Of a stretch of 64,000 nt of DNA, positions 1 to 10,986 are shown in pieces. Below the pieces are notes generated by a model. The model saw nothing but the letters and a program-made list of their open reading frames with translations. It made no database searches and was not told where the DNA came from. This stretch comes from Pseudisothecium myosuroides (taxonomy: Eukaryota; Streptophyta; Bryopsida; Hypnales; Lembophyllaceae): assembly GCA_951799445.1 (NCBI GenBank), contig OX637288.1, forward strand, positions 28,313,288 through 28,377,287. The letters are read 5' to 3'. How positions within the stretch are numbered: position 1 is the first letter of the stretch; each line of letters opens with the position of its first letter. A program made the translations under genes and the position numbers.

Positions 1-1300
1 CAAAAATTCACTCCAACGCGAACGGCGTCTCCACTCGATCCGAAGCAATAAATTCGAGAATAATCCCTGATTCGTAAACACAGCGTATCCTCATAGCACC
101 TCAAAATCAGCGGAAGATCCAGACAGAAGCGCCTGAACCGAAATGAGGGCCGAAAACGGGAAAGAAGAGACAGAAATTCTTGTTTCGAAGCGGAATTGGA
201 CTACAAACAGAGCAATGGAATCCTCGAGACCTAAAAATTTCGAATCGAAATGGCGAACAGTCGAACACAAGCCAACAATTTTCCGCCCGTCCTTTCTGCG
301 TGGAGTCTCTCCCCCGGCTCTACTACCACTACTCCTACTACTGTTGCAGGCCTGGTCTGCGGCGTCGGAAGGCCAAAGCAGTGCCTGAGAGGACCGCAGA
401 GATTTCATTCATCGATGACGCTGGCGTTCATCCATATCGAACCCGCACTATCCTCCACGATTCTCATCGTCGGGTTCATAAGCCTTCGTCCCATGTGTCC
501 CACGAACTTTCATCCCAAAGTTCAGTCCTCGGTTTTCACGTTCATCCCTGACCGTGCGTTCCTGGAGCTCCTCCATCCATCTCTCATCCATTTCGACGGC
601 CTTCATCGTGGTTTCATCTCCCAGGACTCGGGATCACACAAAGCGCCATTGGCTTCATGTCCCCATTGGATATTCATGTCTATTTTATCCTGGTTTCAAA
701 TCGAGGTTTGTTGTAGGTTTTATGAAAATTAAAATTGGATACCACATGGGTCTTTTTTACTGGAGGATAATGATGACTTGGTTGTCTGGTGACAAGTTTA
801 GACTGTGGAAAAAAAACATATGATTTTGCCTCTTAATGGTTTAGAAGTTATTTCTAGTTTAGGGACATGGAGAGCCATTGGTACAAACAAGTTTGAGGCA
901 ATGGAAGCATTGATGTCCTCAGAGGAAAGGAGTTTAGTTGGAAAGGGTAAGGGTACTATCTCAGGTGGATGGGGAGGTCTCAGACTTGCAAAGTTTATAT
1001 TTGTACTGTTGTGGTTCAGTTTCAAAGCTAAAAAGCAAGGTGCCCTAGTTTATACGCTACGAGAAAAAAGCCCATCAACACACAAATGCCCTTGCACATT
1101 AAATGGGAGGGAAAAGTACACATGCACTTCATTGACCTCTCAAACAGAACAGATTCCGAAAATTCCACACTTACAAAATTCAAATATTGGGCAATGGTCA
1201 TGCCATTGGGGATGAAAATTGGTGATTATAAGGTGAAAACATCCCAAACCGTCCTTACACTTCCATTCAAGTGTCCCTCAAAAGTATTATTTAACTACCC
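1..1300. other. Unassigned stretch, GC-rich in its first 720 bases
   Basis: Bases 1-720 are clearly richer in G and C than the following 9 kb and carry several overlapping short reading frames on both strands (for example 143-388 and 250-732 on plus, 91-408 on minus). None resembles a protein family I know and no splice chain can be built. It could be the 5' leader or promoter of a gene lying off the left edge, or a degenerate exon. From 720 onward the sequence becomes AT-rich with no coding signal. Confidence 0.25.
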
Positions 1301-4300
1301 CTAAATTGGTTGACTACTAATTTTTCTAAATTTCAGATTTAGATTTATTTATCTATATGATAGTTCTAGTGGCCTAGAGAGCTTCTACTTTGAAAATTCA
1401 TAGAAATACATGTCATATCCAAAAAATCATGATTTTCAATTGCTAATACTACAAAAATATTTTTTCTAGAAAAAGGTGTTTCCAACTATGTTGAATTGCT
1501 TATTTTGACGATTTTAGGTGTTTCCACCTTAGCTAATCTATGTTTGCATGGGCTACTAAATATCGATTTGTTTGTTGTGTTTGTGGTTATATAAGCTCTC
1601 TTCTTCTAGTGGTGAAGATAGAAAGAGAGAAGAAGAAGTAATGTTGGTATACATGAAGGTCTCAATGTCTCATTTGGCACTCAGGTGTTGAAATTGAATT
1701 TCCATGTCAAATTCTTAGGGGGCCATGGCACCTTACACCATTCACAAAATGACATGTGGCAAGTTTTTTACAAAAACAATTTAATTCATACCAAATCTGA
1801 CCTTTGCATAGGGTATGGAAGTTTGAATTTGAGCTGCAATAGCAATGCTAAGGTTCTACTCAAAGCCTTGACCTTGGGGAGTAAACTTGGGTCTCAAGAT
1901 AAAGTAATATACTTTGGATTCGTGCTAGCCTTATAGGGTGGAGTTTTTCTTCTCTCTTCTCCTCAAACTTCTTCACATATAGCTTTTGCTAATGTAAAGG
2001 CTCCACTACTTTGGTTCCAAACCCGTAAAGAACCTATACTTGAAACTAACCTTGTAAGCTTTATATAAGCTTGAATGTGACTAATACCATAAATAAACAA
2101 GTGAAAAAAGTTGTCAATTTTTTTTCTTCTTTGCATTTGCAAGAGCTTGTGAAGCAAAATGTAGGTGGTTGTGTAAATTATGGAAGCCCAATGAATTTAT
2201 TATAAATATTGATTGTAAATTTGTAAGTTATAAAATATAACCTAGGTGAATTTATCCAAGATTGATTTGATAGATCGAGGCATTTCATAGCATACAAAAA
2301 TTGTCCAAGCAAGGGGTTTAAATTGAAAAAATCTTCCATAACAATTTCATGAGTGTTTAGGAAACAGGTTTTCATCAACATTAAAACAACAACAAAAGCA
2401 CCCACTCACCAACCTACTGTACCAAGAATGGACCCATTCACTATCCTAAATGATCCCATGACTATGTTCTCATCCCTCTATCTACTACTCAACATTTTTG
2501 GTGTTTGCTCATTTTAATCCAAACTCAAGTAAGAATTGGGGCTGGTTTCTAGTCCCTAATAAGTCTGACGCGAATGAGGAGTCTCCGTAGTCAGGACATT
2601 TATCAGTTTTTCTAATTATTTACGGCATATGGACTACAAAACTCATATACGCAAGCTCCCTAAAGACGTACCCATGCAAAAAAGGTCACCGAAAGTATTT
2701 GCAATTTTCAACAATGACCTACTCAGCAATGCTTTTTCCAGAAACTGAGACCTCACACCATCTGCTGGAAACAATTGGTCACTGAACTGAAATTATTGTG
2801 AATGTGACTGCAGTCATAAATTATGGTAAGCTTTAGGCAGTGGTAAGTTTGCCGAAATGTCCTTGTCTGTGCATGGAACCAAACCACAAAACGATACAAA
2901 GTTGACGTTCTCAAGGTTAAAAATCATGAAGCAGCATAGGTCACTGTAAAAAAAATTGGACCATATGTCAATCTTGAGACGATCGATATCAGCTGTTGGA
3001 TGTGCTGCCTGAATTTAGGTTGCAACGCTAGATTGTATGGGTTGTCTTGCTCGCTTGCTCCATCACAACTGTAGTTTTTTCCTCCCTTGCTGCTCTCTCA
3101 CCGCCCTCCGTGGCATCTTTGTAGTAAAGTAGTCTGCTCTATAAGCAACCTTGTTCTAAATGCAACCTCTATCTAGGAAGGGGTGGCATGTTCCTTGAAA
3201 TATTTGTTAGTGTCAATGACGACGAGTTGGGTAGGATGGTCGCTTTCAAAGCAAACTGTCATTAGAAGACATTTGAGGCCATTCGAAGACTTATGAATAC
3301 CTAGCACGTTCCCAGCCTGGGAACTCTACCACATGCGTAGTCTAACGTGGTCGAGAGGGTTCCACGTCAAATTTTTGGAAAAAAAAATTTAATTTTTTTT
3401 TTTTCCCACTTTTGGGGGGAAAAAAATTGAATTTTTTTTTGGTAGCATTATTGCTCATTCAAAATAGGGGAGCAAGCCTGAAACGGCCCTCCTTTGCCCT
3501 CAAATCTCCCCTAATGCTTAGCTGCAGCCCTGTTGTAACAAAGGGGTGGGGCTCAAAGATTGATTTCTTTGGATTATTGCCAATGCAATAACTTGTTTAA
3601 TGTGTGGGGGTGCTCGAATTTGAGGTTTTCTTAACGTGTGAAGGTTTGAGGTAGCTTGTGTGTTGGGATGGTCGTGCAACAACTTGTTTGGTGTTTGGTG
3701 TTTGGTGTGTCTAAGGTTTGAGGTTTTCTTGGGTTTTGAGGGATTTTTGAGCTTGAAGGTTTATGTGTATAGTGTATATTGCAACACATGAGTTCTTGTT
3801 CTCATCCTTGTTGAGAGGCAATATTGAATGCAATACATGCGGTTGAAAGGGTTTGAGTTCTTTGAGATGAAAATACTAAATTACTTGTCAATGCTAAATT
3901 GTCACTATATTATTGAATAAGGTCTAAGAAATGTCATTGACCATGTCTTCAACAGTGAAGGTAACAATCTACAAAGGAAAAGAAGTGGAGATACAAAATG
4001 AAGCTACTTACTATGAGACCCCAACATCAACGAGATGGTGACCATAACTTAGCCAACAATCATTTACTCTAGTTTTGAGCCTTGAAACACTTGTGGCATT
4101 TTAGGTAGAATTTGAAACACCTATTGTTATTTTCTTAAAACTTGTGGCATTTTTTTAAGTAAATAAAAATTTTGAAGTCTTTTGAAAAACTTAAGCAAGT
4201 GTGCCTCTTAGTATATTTGTTGTAAAAGTTTTTCATTGTATGAAAAAATGACATATACTCGTATCTATTTTTGTAATTGATTATGATTTCTTAGAATTTT

Positions 4301-4400
4301 GACCAATGAGTCACTATCTACTTTTATTGGGTATCCAAACCATTTTCTCTTTTGACGCATGAAGAAAGATAGGATTCATCTTATTTAATAAATGTATAAC
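1301..4400. other. AT-rich intergenic DNA, no gene seen
   Basis: Only short reading frames are present, without codon-like composition or recognisable motifs. Around 3370-3450 there are long A and T runs broken by short G or C runs. I see no RNA gene or complete transposon here. Confidence 0.5.
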
Positions 4401-4920
4401 AAAAATATCTAAAAATATTGCAACTTAAAACAATATTTTAATGATGACTCTCAAACAATAGTTGTAAAATATGATTTATAGATCACATCCAAATAATTAG
4501 ATCAACAATTATACAAACCAATATTTTACAATAAAATTTGAAATAAAAAATAAAAAATTCCTTCTAAAATCAATTGTAGATTGAATATTTATGATTTTTA
4601 CAAGAGTTTTTTTTCAATAAGTTCAAAATGCTAAGTTCTAATCATAGTGATTTTTGAAGATTTTTATTTTATTTTTTGATTCAAATTGTTTTTAAAGGGT
4701 CATTTTTTGAACTAGAAAAGTTGCTTTTGAGTCTAGGCCTACCTAAACCCTTTGAATTATAGAATATTTGCAAAACAAAATCTTTATAATCTAAACCATA
4801 CAAATGTTAAAGAACTAACACAAAAATCTTCATAACAAATTGATGGATGAAAAAACGCATCTAGGTGAGTTTGCGATGTGTTTCTATTCATTCATTGTTC
4901 AAAATCTGCACTCATGGTCC
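4400..4920 (-). repeat. TTAA-family B element, copy 1, truncated, reverse orientation
   Basis: The reverse complement of this stretch matches the start and middle of the element at 55787-56355: the subterminal segment around GGACCATGAGTGCAG, the segment with TTGTACAGTTC-like spacing, and the AATATTCAATCTACAATTGA block. The outer end at 4920 stops at GGTCC and continues directly into the TTAACCCCTAAAG end of the neighbouring family A element, so its own last eight terminal bases are missing. The other end (near 4400) fades without a terminus. Confidence 0.6.
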
Positions 4921-5789
4921 TTAACCCCTAAAGTACCAAAGTCCCCTCGGGGGACACTTCAGATTTCAGGCAGGCCCGTGTGGCCTCAAATTTTGATCTG
5001 ATTTTTTGAAACTTTTTTTGAAGATAGGGAATCACATTAGCTTTCTAAAAATATAATTTTTTTTTCAATCGGTACCCGGGAGCAAAAGTTATGCCATCCT
5101 AAAGCAAAAAAGCAGTTCGGCGGGCAGAAAAAAAAAACACAAAAAAAGTTTTTTATTTTTTTTATTTTTTCCCTCAAAGATCATGTTTTTGTCTACATCT
5201 GAAGCTTTGATTCATTCTATTTGGACTAATAATGAGAAAGTTATGGACAATCTTGTTTTCCGGGCAATTTAAGCATCTTCAAAAAAACTAACTTATAGAA
5301 TTCATTTTTGAATGCAATTTTCAATTTTTTTCAATTTTTTTTTTGACGAGGTCAAGTTTGTTTGCAAGAACAATCCCACCATTGGGATTATGTTGTTTTA
5401 ATTCCACTTAACAATTTTTTTATATGTGAAAATCAAGGTTTGACATTCTGAAATTTTTTTCCCCGACTCTCAAATCAAATGTTCAAGATAAAAAATTACA
5501 ACTTTTTGTTGTGTAGTGCAAAAAAAATCCACAAATGGCCGTCAGTCATCTGAAATTGCAGGAAACAGTTCAAAAAACTTTTTTTTCCAACTTTGAATGC
5601 TAATATCTTCCAATCAGAACGGTCAAATGTCTTGAAATTTTTACCACATAATCTGAGACAAGTGAAGTACAAGATCCTATGGTTAGATTCTAAAAAAAAA
5701 AAAATTTGGGTTTAGGGAGTGATCGCAGCAGAAATGGCAGTTTTCAGTGGTTCCGGAGCCAGAAAATGCCTTGGTATTTTAGGGGTTAA
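4921..5789. mobile_element. TTAA-family A non-autonomous element, copy 1 (A1)
   Basis: The element begins TTAA-CCCCTAAAGTACCAAAG at 4921 and ends TTTTAGGGG-TTAA at 5789, giving inverted ends CCCCTAAA flanked on both sides by TTAA. It is about 861 bp between the TTAA copies and has no credible coding frame. Just inside the left end is a small hairpin, GTCCCC-TC-GGGGAC (4941-4955). Inside the right end is a block around GCTAATATCTTCCAATC and TTTTTACCACAT that recurs in the copies near 50.6, 52.0 and 61.7 kb. A TTAA target with C-rich ends is the known hallmark of piggyBac transposons. The assignment is inferred because no transposase is present. Confidence 0.7.
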
Positions 5790-7032
5790 GGGGGTAATTA
5801 AAGTGAAGTAGTTCCAATATAGCCCCTGAAAATTTAGTTTAGAGAATGTTTCGAAAATGTTGTTTGAGTGTATGCATTGTTTTATCCCCCTTGTTACTCC
5901 ATGTAGCCACATAGTTAATTTTGCACCAAGAACCTTCCCCAAGACTATTATTCAACATCACTAATATTCATCACTAATATTTATTTTAGTAAAGAAACTA
6001 ATGTGGCATTCTTGAAGCCACATTAGTTTCTAATGTTCACATTATGCCAACTAATGCAAGTTTTGGCAAACTATAAAGTGTTAAACTCAACCTTCATTTT
6101 GTATCTCATCTATTTTTCATTGACTATTCATTTCTATGATTGCCTTATACTTGACAAACTTTACACATCAATTCCAACATCCATATCTTTCACCATAGAC
6201 ATAAAAGAGTCATTAAAGACTTTTAGTTGCTACTTTAGCAATTGCAATGAACATTAATTTCTACTTGTAAAACAGGATTCAAAACCCCAAAAGACTGTAA
6301 TAATGAAATTTTGTTTGTAATTTTGATGATTCTAATAAAAACATACATTGCATAAAGACAAAAAAATCCCTAACAATTGTATTAGCAACATTGAAGGTAA
6401 TTACCTCATCTTGCCTCTAATAAAGGTGATTGCAAGAAATACCTATACTATTTCGTGTCACAAATTCCATATCACAAGGTTTTTTTTAAGTACAACATCA
6501 AAAGCACTAATCCAATGTCAGGAGCTCAAATTTATAGTAAACATACTTAGGAAAATTCTAATTTTTTTGAAAAAGTAAGATTTAGTTAGGTTTATTGACT
6601 TTCAAAAGTATATTACATTTGCAATTATAGGGTCAAGAATACTATTGAGTAAATCCTTCTAACTAATTTGGAATTGAAATTTAGAGCAAACGATCCTCTA
6701 CTAGGGTAAGAGCTACAATATGAAGGATTTCTTTCTTAAAACTAAATAACTCTTCAGTTGTATATAAACATTTAAAAAATAAGTCTTTTTTTAATGCACT
6801 TTGAATCATAGAAATTTGTATTTCTAGATTTCATTTTCATAGAGTTATTAAATATTCCCAATTTTCATTTATTTCTCAATTATTTTCCTATGCTTACGTA
6901 TAAAAATCTAAGTACAGGAAGAACAGGAGGCTAGTTCAAAGTTAGCCAAGTGGGAAAAATACAGTTGCAATTTGAAAACATCGGCAAAAATTTTGTGAAT
7001 TTTTTTGTAAAATTTATATTTTGAATAAATAA
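5790..7032. other. AT-rich intergenic DNA, no gene seen
   Basis: No coding frame of plausible length or composition and no recognisable element ends. A short complementary pair, ATGTGGCATTCTTG / AGCCACATTAGT, lies near 6000-6030. Confidence 0.5.
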
Positions 7033-7606
7033 TACTCCCTCTGTCCCACTAAAAAACTCCAAAAACCTTCCCCATGAGGGATTGACTATATTTTTAGTCT
7101 TTGTGCTAGTAATACATACATTCTAGAACTAATAATCTATCCCCTAGATCTATGCAAAATCTCCAACTTAGGCGCCATCATTTAGGCATCCAAAATCTAT
7201 GTGGAAAGTGTCATATTTGAGTATCATTTATAAATGCTGCCAGCTCGTCATTTTTGATGATTTAAAGGTTGTTGGCAATAATGGGATTGTAGAAATATAT
7301 GCTCCCAACCTAAATACCGCATCTACAAAACCTGGCCTCCTTCATGAACAAATCTCTATAGCATCAAAGTGGTCCCCGAATCCATTGTCAACACAACTAT
7401 TTGACAAAGCAGTAAGTACAAGGTGCCTCATATGGGCAAGGCCAAGCTTGCTAGGAGAGGAATGTTCCTTGATTGCTTGCCACTTACTCCCACAAGGTTA
7501 TTTAATACTGCCAATGTTTACTCAATGGTCAAAATCAGTAAATGGAGGTTTTTAGTGGGACAAAAATTGTGCCTCATTTGGAGGTTTTAGTGGGACAGAG
7601 GGAGTA
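7033..7606. mobile_element. Stowaway/mariner-like element with CTCCCTCTGTCCCA ends
   Basis: The left end CTCCCTCTGTCCCACTAAAA at 7035-7054 is matched by its reverse complement ending at 7604. Both sides carry the dinucleotide TA (7033-7034 and 7605-7606), the target duplication of Tc1/mariner elements. CTCCCTCYGTCCCA is the well-known terminus of plant mariner-like and Stowaway elements. At 570 bp it is longer than a typical Stowaway MITE. An open frame at 7199-7555 (118 codons) shows no transposase motif, so I treat the element as a non-autonomous deletion derivative. Confidence 0.8.
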
Positions 7607-7834
7607 GAAATAATAACCGGTCTTTGTATTTGAAAAATTGGTTCAATCTGGGAATTGAAGAAAAATAGTCAGTAATGCTTGAAAAAATTCCCAAACACTG
7701 ATTAAAACGTTAAAGAATGTATTTTTTAAAAGTCTAAGTAAACATTCCAAGTAGTGAACTCTATAATTCAAAAAACATTAATTATTAGTTGGAGATGTAT
7801 TAATAAAGTGTATTCAACTACAAATCTATGATAG

Positions 7835-8490
7835 TTAATCTCTAAAGGACCAGATGTTCAAATTTCAAGCAACAAATGAAAATATGTCACGAATACACAT
7901 AATCTTTATTTTTCCATCCATCTAAATATTTGTAGAATCTTGTGTTAATTCTTTTACATTTGCCTTGGTTTAGATTTTTAATTTTTTTTACAAATATTCT
8001 ATATTAGCTCAAGGGATACATGTATGACTAACTTGAAAAACAAACCTTTTTAGTTCAAAAAATGACCTTTCAAAATCAACTTGAATAAATAAATAAACTA
8101 ATTTTTTTTAAATATTAATATAAAATAATTGAAAATTCACATATTGAACATGAAGATTTTATTTGAAAATTACAAATATTCAATCTATAATCAATTTTAG
8201 AAGCAATTTTAAATATTTGGTTTTATTTTATAGAAAAATATATAATAGTGCAGTAGTTGATCTAATCGTATGAATATAGTTTATAGATCACATTTTATCA
8301 TTATTACTTAAAACCATATTTAAATCATATTTTATATTTTATATTCATATCATATTTTCAATACAATTATATTTCAAATTTTTTGTTTTGTTTGATTCAA
8401 GTCATCATTAAATTATTATTTAGAATTGTGTTTTACAATACACCTTAACCATTTGGAAATTTTGACTAGCCCCTAGTCCTTAAGTACTAA
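7835..8490 (+). repeat. TTAA-family B element, copy 2, degenerate
   Basis: It starts TTAA-TCTCTAAAGGACC at 7835, close to the start of the copy at 55783, and shares its internal order: subterminal segment, a block near TTCAATCTATAATCAATTTTAGAAG, then a block near TGATCTAATCGTAT. The right end is decayed (AGTCCTTAAGTACTAAG near 8478-8494), so the boundary is approximate. No coding capacity. Confidence 0.6.
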
Positions 8491-10298
8491 GTGGTTTTGG
8501 ATGTCTTCAATACATTTATACATTGCCTAAGTACGGTATACACAGCCTTGCATGTGGATGATTTACTATCCATTTAAATTTTATTTTATTTGTTGAATGC
8601 GTGCCATGTACTCGGTCATGGCAGATGTGGATATGAGGGACAAACGCATGTAGACGTGGTGGAAGCAATACACGAATTTCTCTAGAAATATACACTTGAG
8701 CATGTTCAGTAGCCTCTCAGTTTAATAAAGAGTGTCACAATATTTTTTAGGAACAACAAAAAATAAAGGGTTGTTTTATCTTTAATTTTGTAGTTCACAT
8801 ATTTGGTCAATACTTCAAGGAATTTGGAGAATAAGGGCCTTGTATGAATGTAGAGGACACAATATGGCCCCTGAACCATTTAGGAGTTAAACTAACTCCT
8901 ATGATTTTTTATTTACTTTCATCCTGTGGTTGATGCTATTTAATTTTTTGAAATCAAGTTTTCCAAAGTACTATTTTTCGGGCTATTTTTCAATAGCATT
9001 AGTCTTGAACCCCCCTAACAAAGAATGTGAATTCTTACATGGAGATTCATTGTTGCCACACCACTCATTTTTATATTAGGTTAGCATAAACTTTTGTCAA
9101 AAGGTAGTGGCCTATAGATGAAGAAAAAGATGGATTTGAGTTGTACAAGAGGCATGAAGTTTTATTTCAAACTTGGAAGACCCGATAAAACTAATTTGTT
9201 TTTCTATATTTTGCATAGATAGAGGAATTAGAATTATTTTGAAACTTGGGCTTGATTGTTCTTTTAGTGACATCTAATTTAGAAATCGAAAATTAGAAAT
9301 GTTGAAATTTTAAAATGAACCTTGTGAATATATATATATATATATATATTTATACTTAATTTTTTTGAAATTTCAATTATAACTTTTTAAATTAAATTTT
9401 TTAATAATTAAATAATTCTTAAGGTTCATTTATTCTCTATGATCTATATAATATATAAAATATCAAATACAAACTATCATAGTTTTGCATGTGATTAGTA
9501 TATTTGGCCAGGTGCAAAAATGTCTAATTTGGTGTCAGCCAATTTCAACATTCCATTCTTTAGGATTTATCCTTTAAGAGATTCTTCTTTATAATTTTGT
9601 CATATTTTCATCCACATGTTTTTTCACCTATTTACACTTACATACAAAACCCTAATGACATCCCACAATTTCTCATTGAAACCTTTTAGGTGTTTGCTGC
9701 ATTGTAACGATGTTTGTCCTGATATGCAATATATTTAACTATATAATTAATTGAAATGAAATAATCTTTACAAATATTTTTTTTAATGTTTTTAAACTAC
9801 CAATAATTTAAATAAAATTTAGAAGTTAGGCTAACTTAACTACCATACTTTGTGGTTATTGTGGGCATTCCTAGTCAAAAAATTAATGAAAGTTGCTAGA
9901 AATCAATTTTAATTTTAATTCTTTTGAAACTACGGCGAGAAGAAAGAAGTATCTTATTTGCTCTGAGGCCATAATTAAAAAAAAAAAATTAAAATTAAAA
10001 AAAAAAAAATGTTATTCTAGTAGAAAATTGCAAGTTTCATGCTAACTAATAATAATTGAATGAAGTTGAGTAGAAGTCCTTACAATTTCAGGAATTCATT
10101 CCATCATCATTAATTCACCGTGAGCACCCTGTGGATCGACTGAAAATATACGAATGACAGACGGATGATAAACTGTGGATGAGAACGCAAGGATGTGGAC
10201 GTAGATGTGGATCCATCAGACATGGGGAAGGGCGCCAGAGAGAGAGGAGACAGGAACCTCGGAGAGATGAGTTGCGAGCGTCGAGCTTGGCGATGGTG
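8491..10298. other. AT-rich intergenic DNA upstream of the HUA2-like gene
   Basis: No gene is visible. A TA dinucleotide run sits at about 9329-9350 and A/T homopolymers around 9978-10010. Composition switches to GC-rich at about 10120, which probably marks the promoter and leader of the gene whose start codon is at 10987. Confidence 0.5.
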
Positions 10299-10299
10299 G

Positions 10300-10308
10300 T
10301 TAGGGTTT
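10300..10308 (-). promoter_or_regulatory. Telo-box upstream of the HUA2-like gene
   Basis: TTAGGGTTT (reverse of AAACCCTAA) lies about 690 bp before the start codon. A second identical box is at 10914-10922, about 65 bp before it. In plants, telo-boxes near the 5' end are associated with genes active in growing cells and can act in either orientation. Function here is inferred from motif and position only. Confidence 0.45.
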
Positions 10309-10913
10309 CATCGACAGGTGCCTGGCGTGAATTGATTGCGAGGAAGGGCGTCGCATTGCCTGTCGCTTCATCGCATCGCGGAGCCGAATTTTTCCTGCTT
10401 CCACCGACTTCGATATCGTCGCATTTCGTCATGTGGGAACGCAAATAGGTCGCTTGGAAGCCAAAACTTTTAGGCTCGAGGTTAGTTGCGAGCCGTGGAA
10501 GCTTGGCGGGTGGAATTCAGAGCAGTGTCCGTGGCAAAAGAATTTGATTGAGGTTAGCCCGCATTTATTTCTTTTCGTATTTCATTTTTTGAGTTTTTTG
10601 GATGATAGCCTAGGGTGTGGCGCCCTTGCGCTTCCAGTGTTTTGAAAAGAGTGGGCGGGGTTTGGCGTCGAGTTTGGTCGCGAGTGACTGCCTGTTTTGT
10701 GCGATTAGAGCATTTTTTTCTCCCGCCTGTTGGCTGTTAGGGCCGAGAAGTGCAGATAGGTGCCCAGAGTGCGAGGTCGTGGTTTAGAGGCGTGAGAGCC
10801 CATGCAATGGTTGGAGTTTGTGTGAGAGTAAAACGGGTGCTACTTTGGAGGAGCATGCACGAGGTTCGGGTGATTCCCTGCGGTGGTTAAAAGTAGAGGA
10901 CCAGGAATCACGG

Positions 10914-10922
10914 TTAGGGTTT
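10914..10922 (-). promoter_or_regulatory. Telo-box in the probable 5' leader of the HUA2-like gene
   Basis: TTAGGGTTT again, 65 bp upstream of the start codon at 10987, the second copy for this gene. Confidence 0.45.
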
Positions 10923-10986
10923 TTGGAGTTCGAAGAGTTGTGAGGCGTGTACCTTGGCAATTCTTTTGCAGATGTGACCCTAGGCT

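Noticed and set aside
4921..4935. Telomere-like repeat (CCCTAAA)
   Set aside because: The motif occurs once at each element tip next to TTAA and not in tandem, so it is a transposon end and not interstitial telomere DNA.
7199..7555. 118-codon open frame as a gene
   Set aside because: It lies within a non-autonomous Stowaway-like element and shows no transposase or other motif. AT-rich DNA gives such frames by chance.
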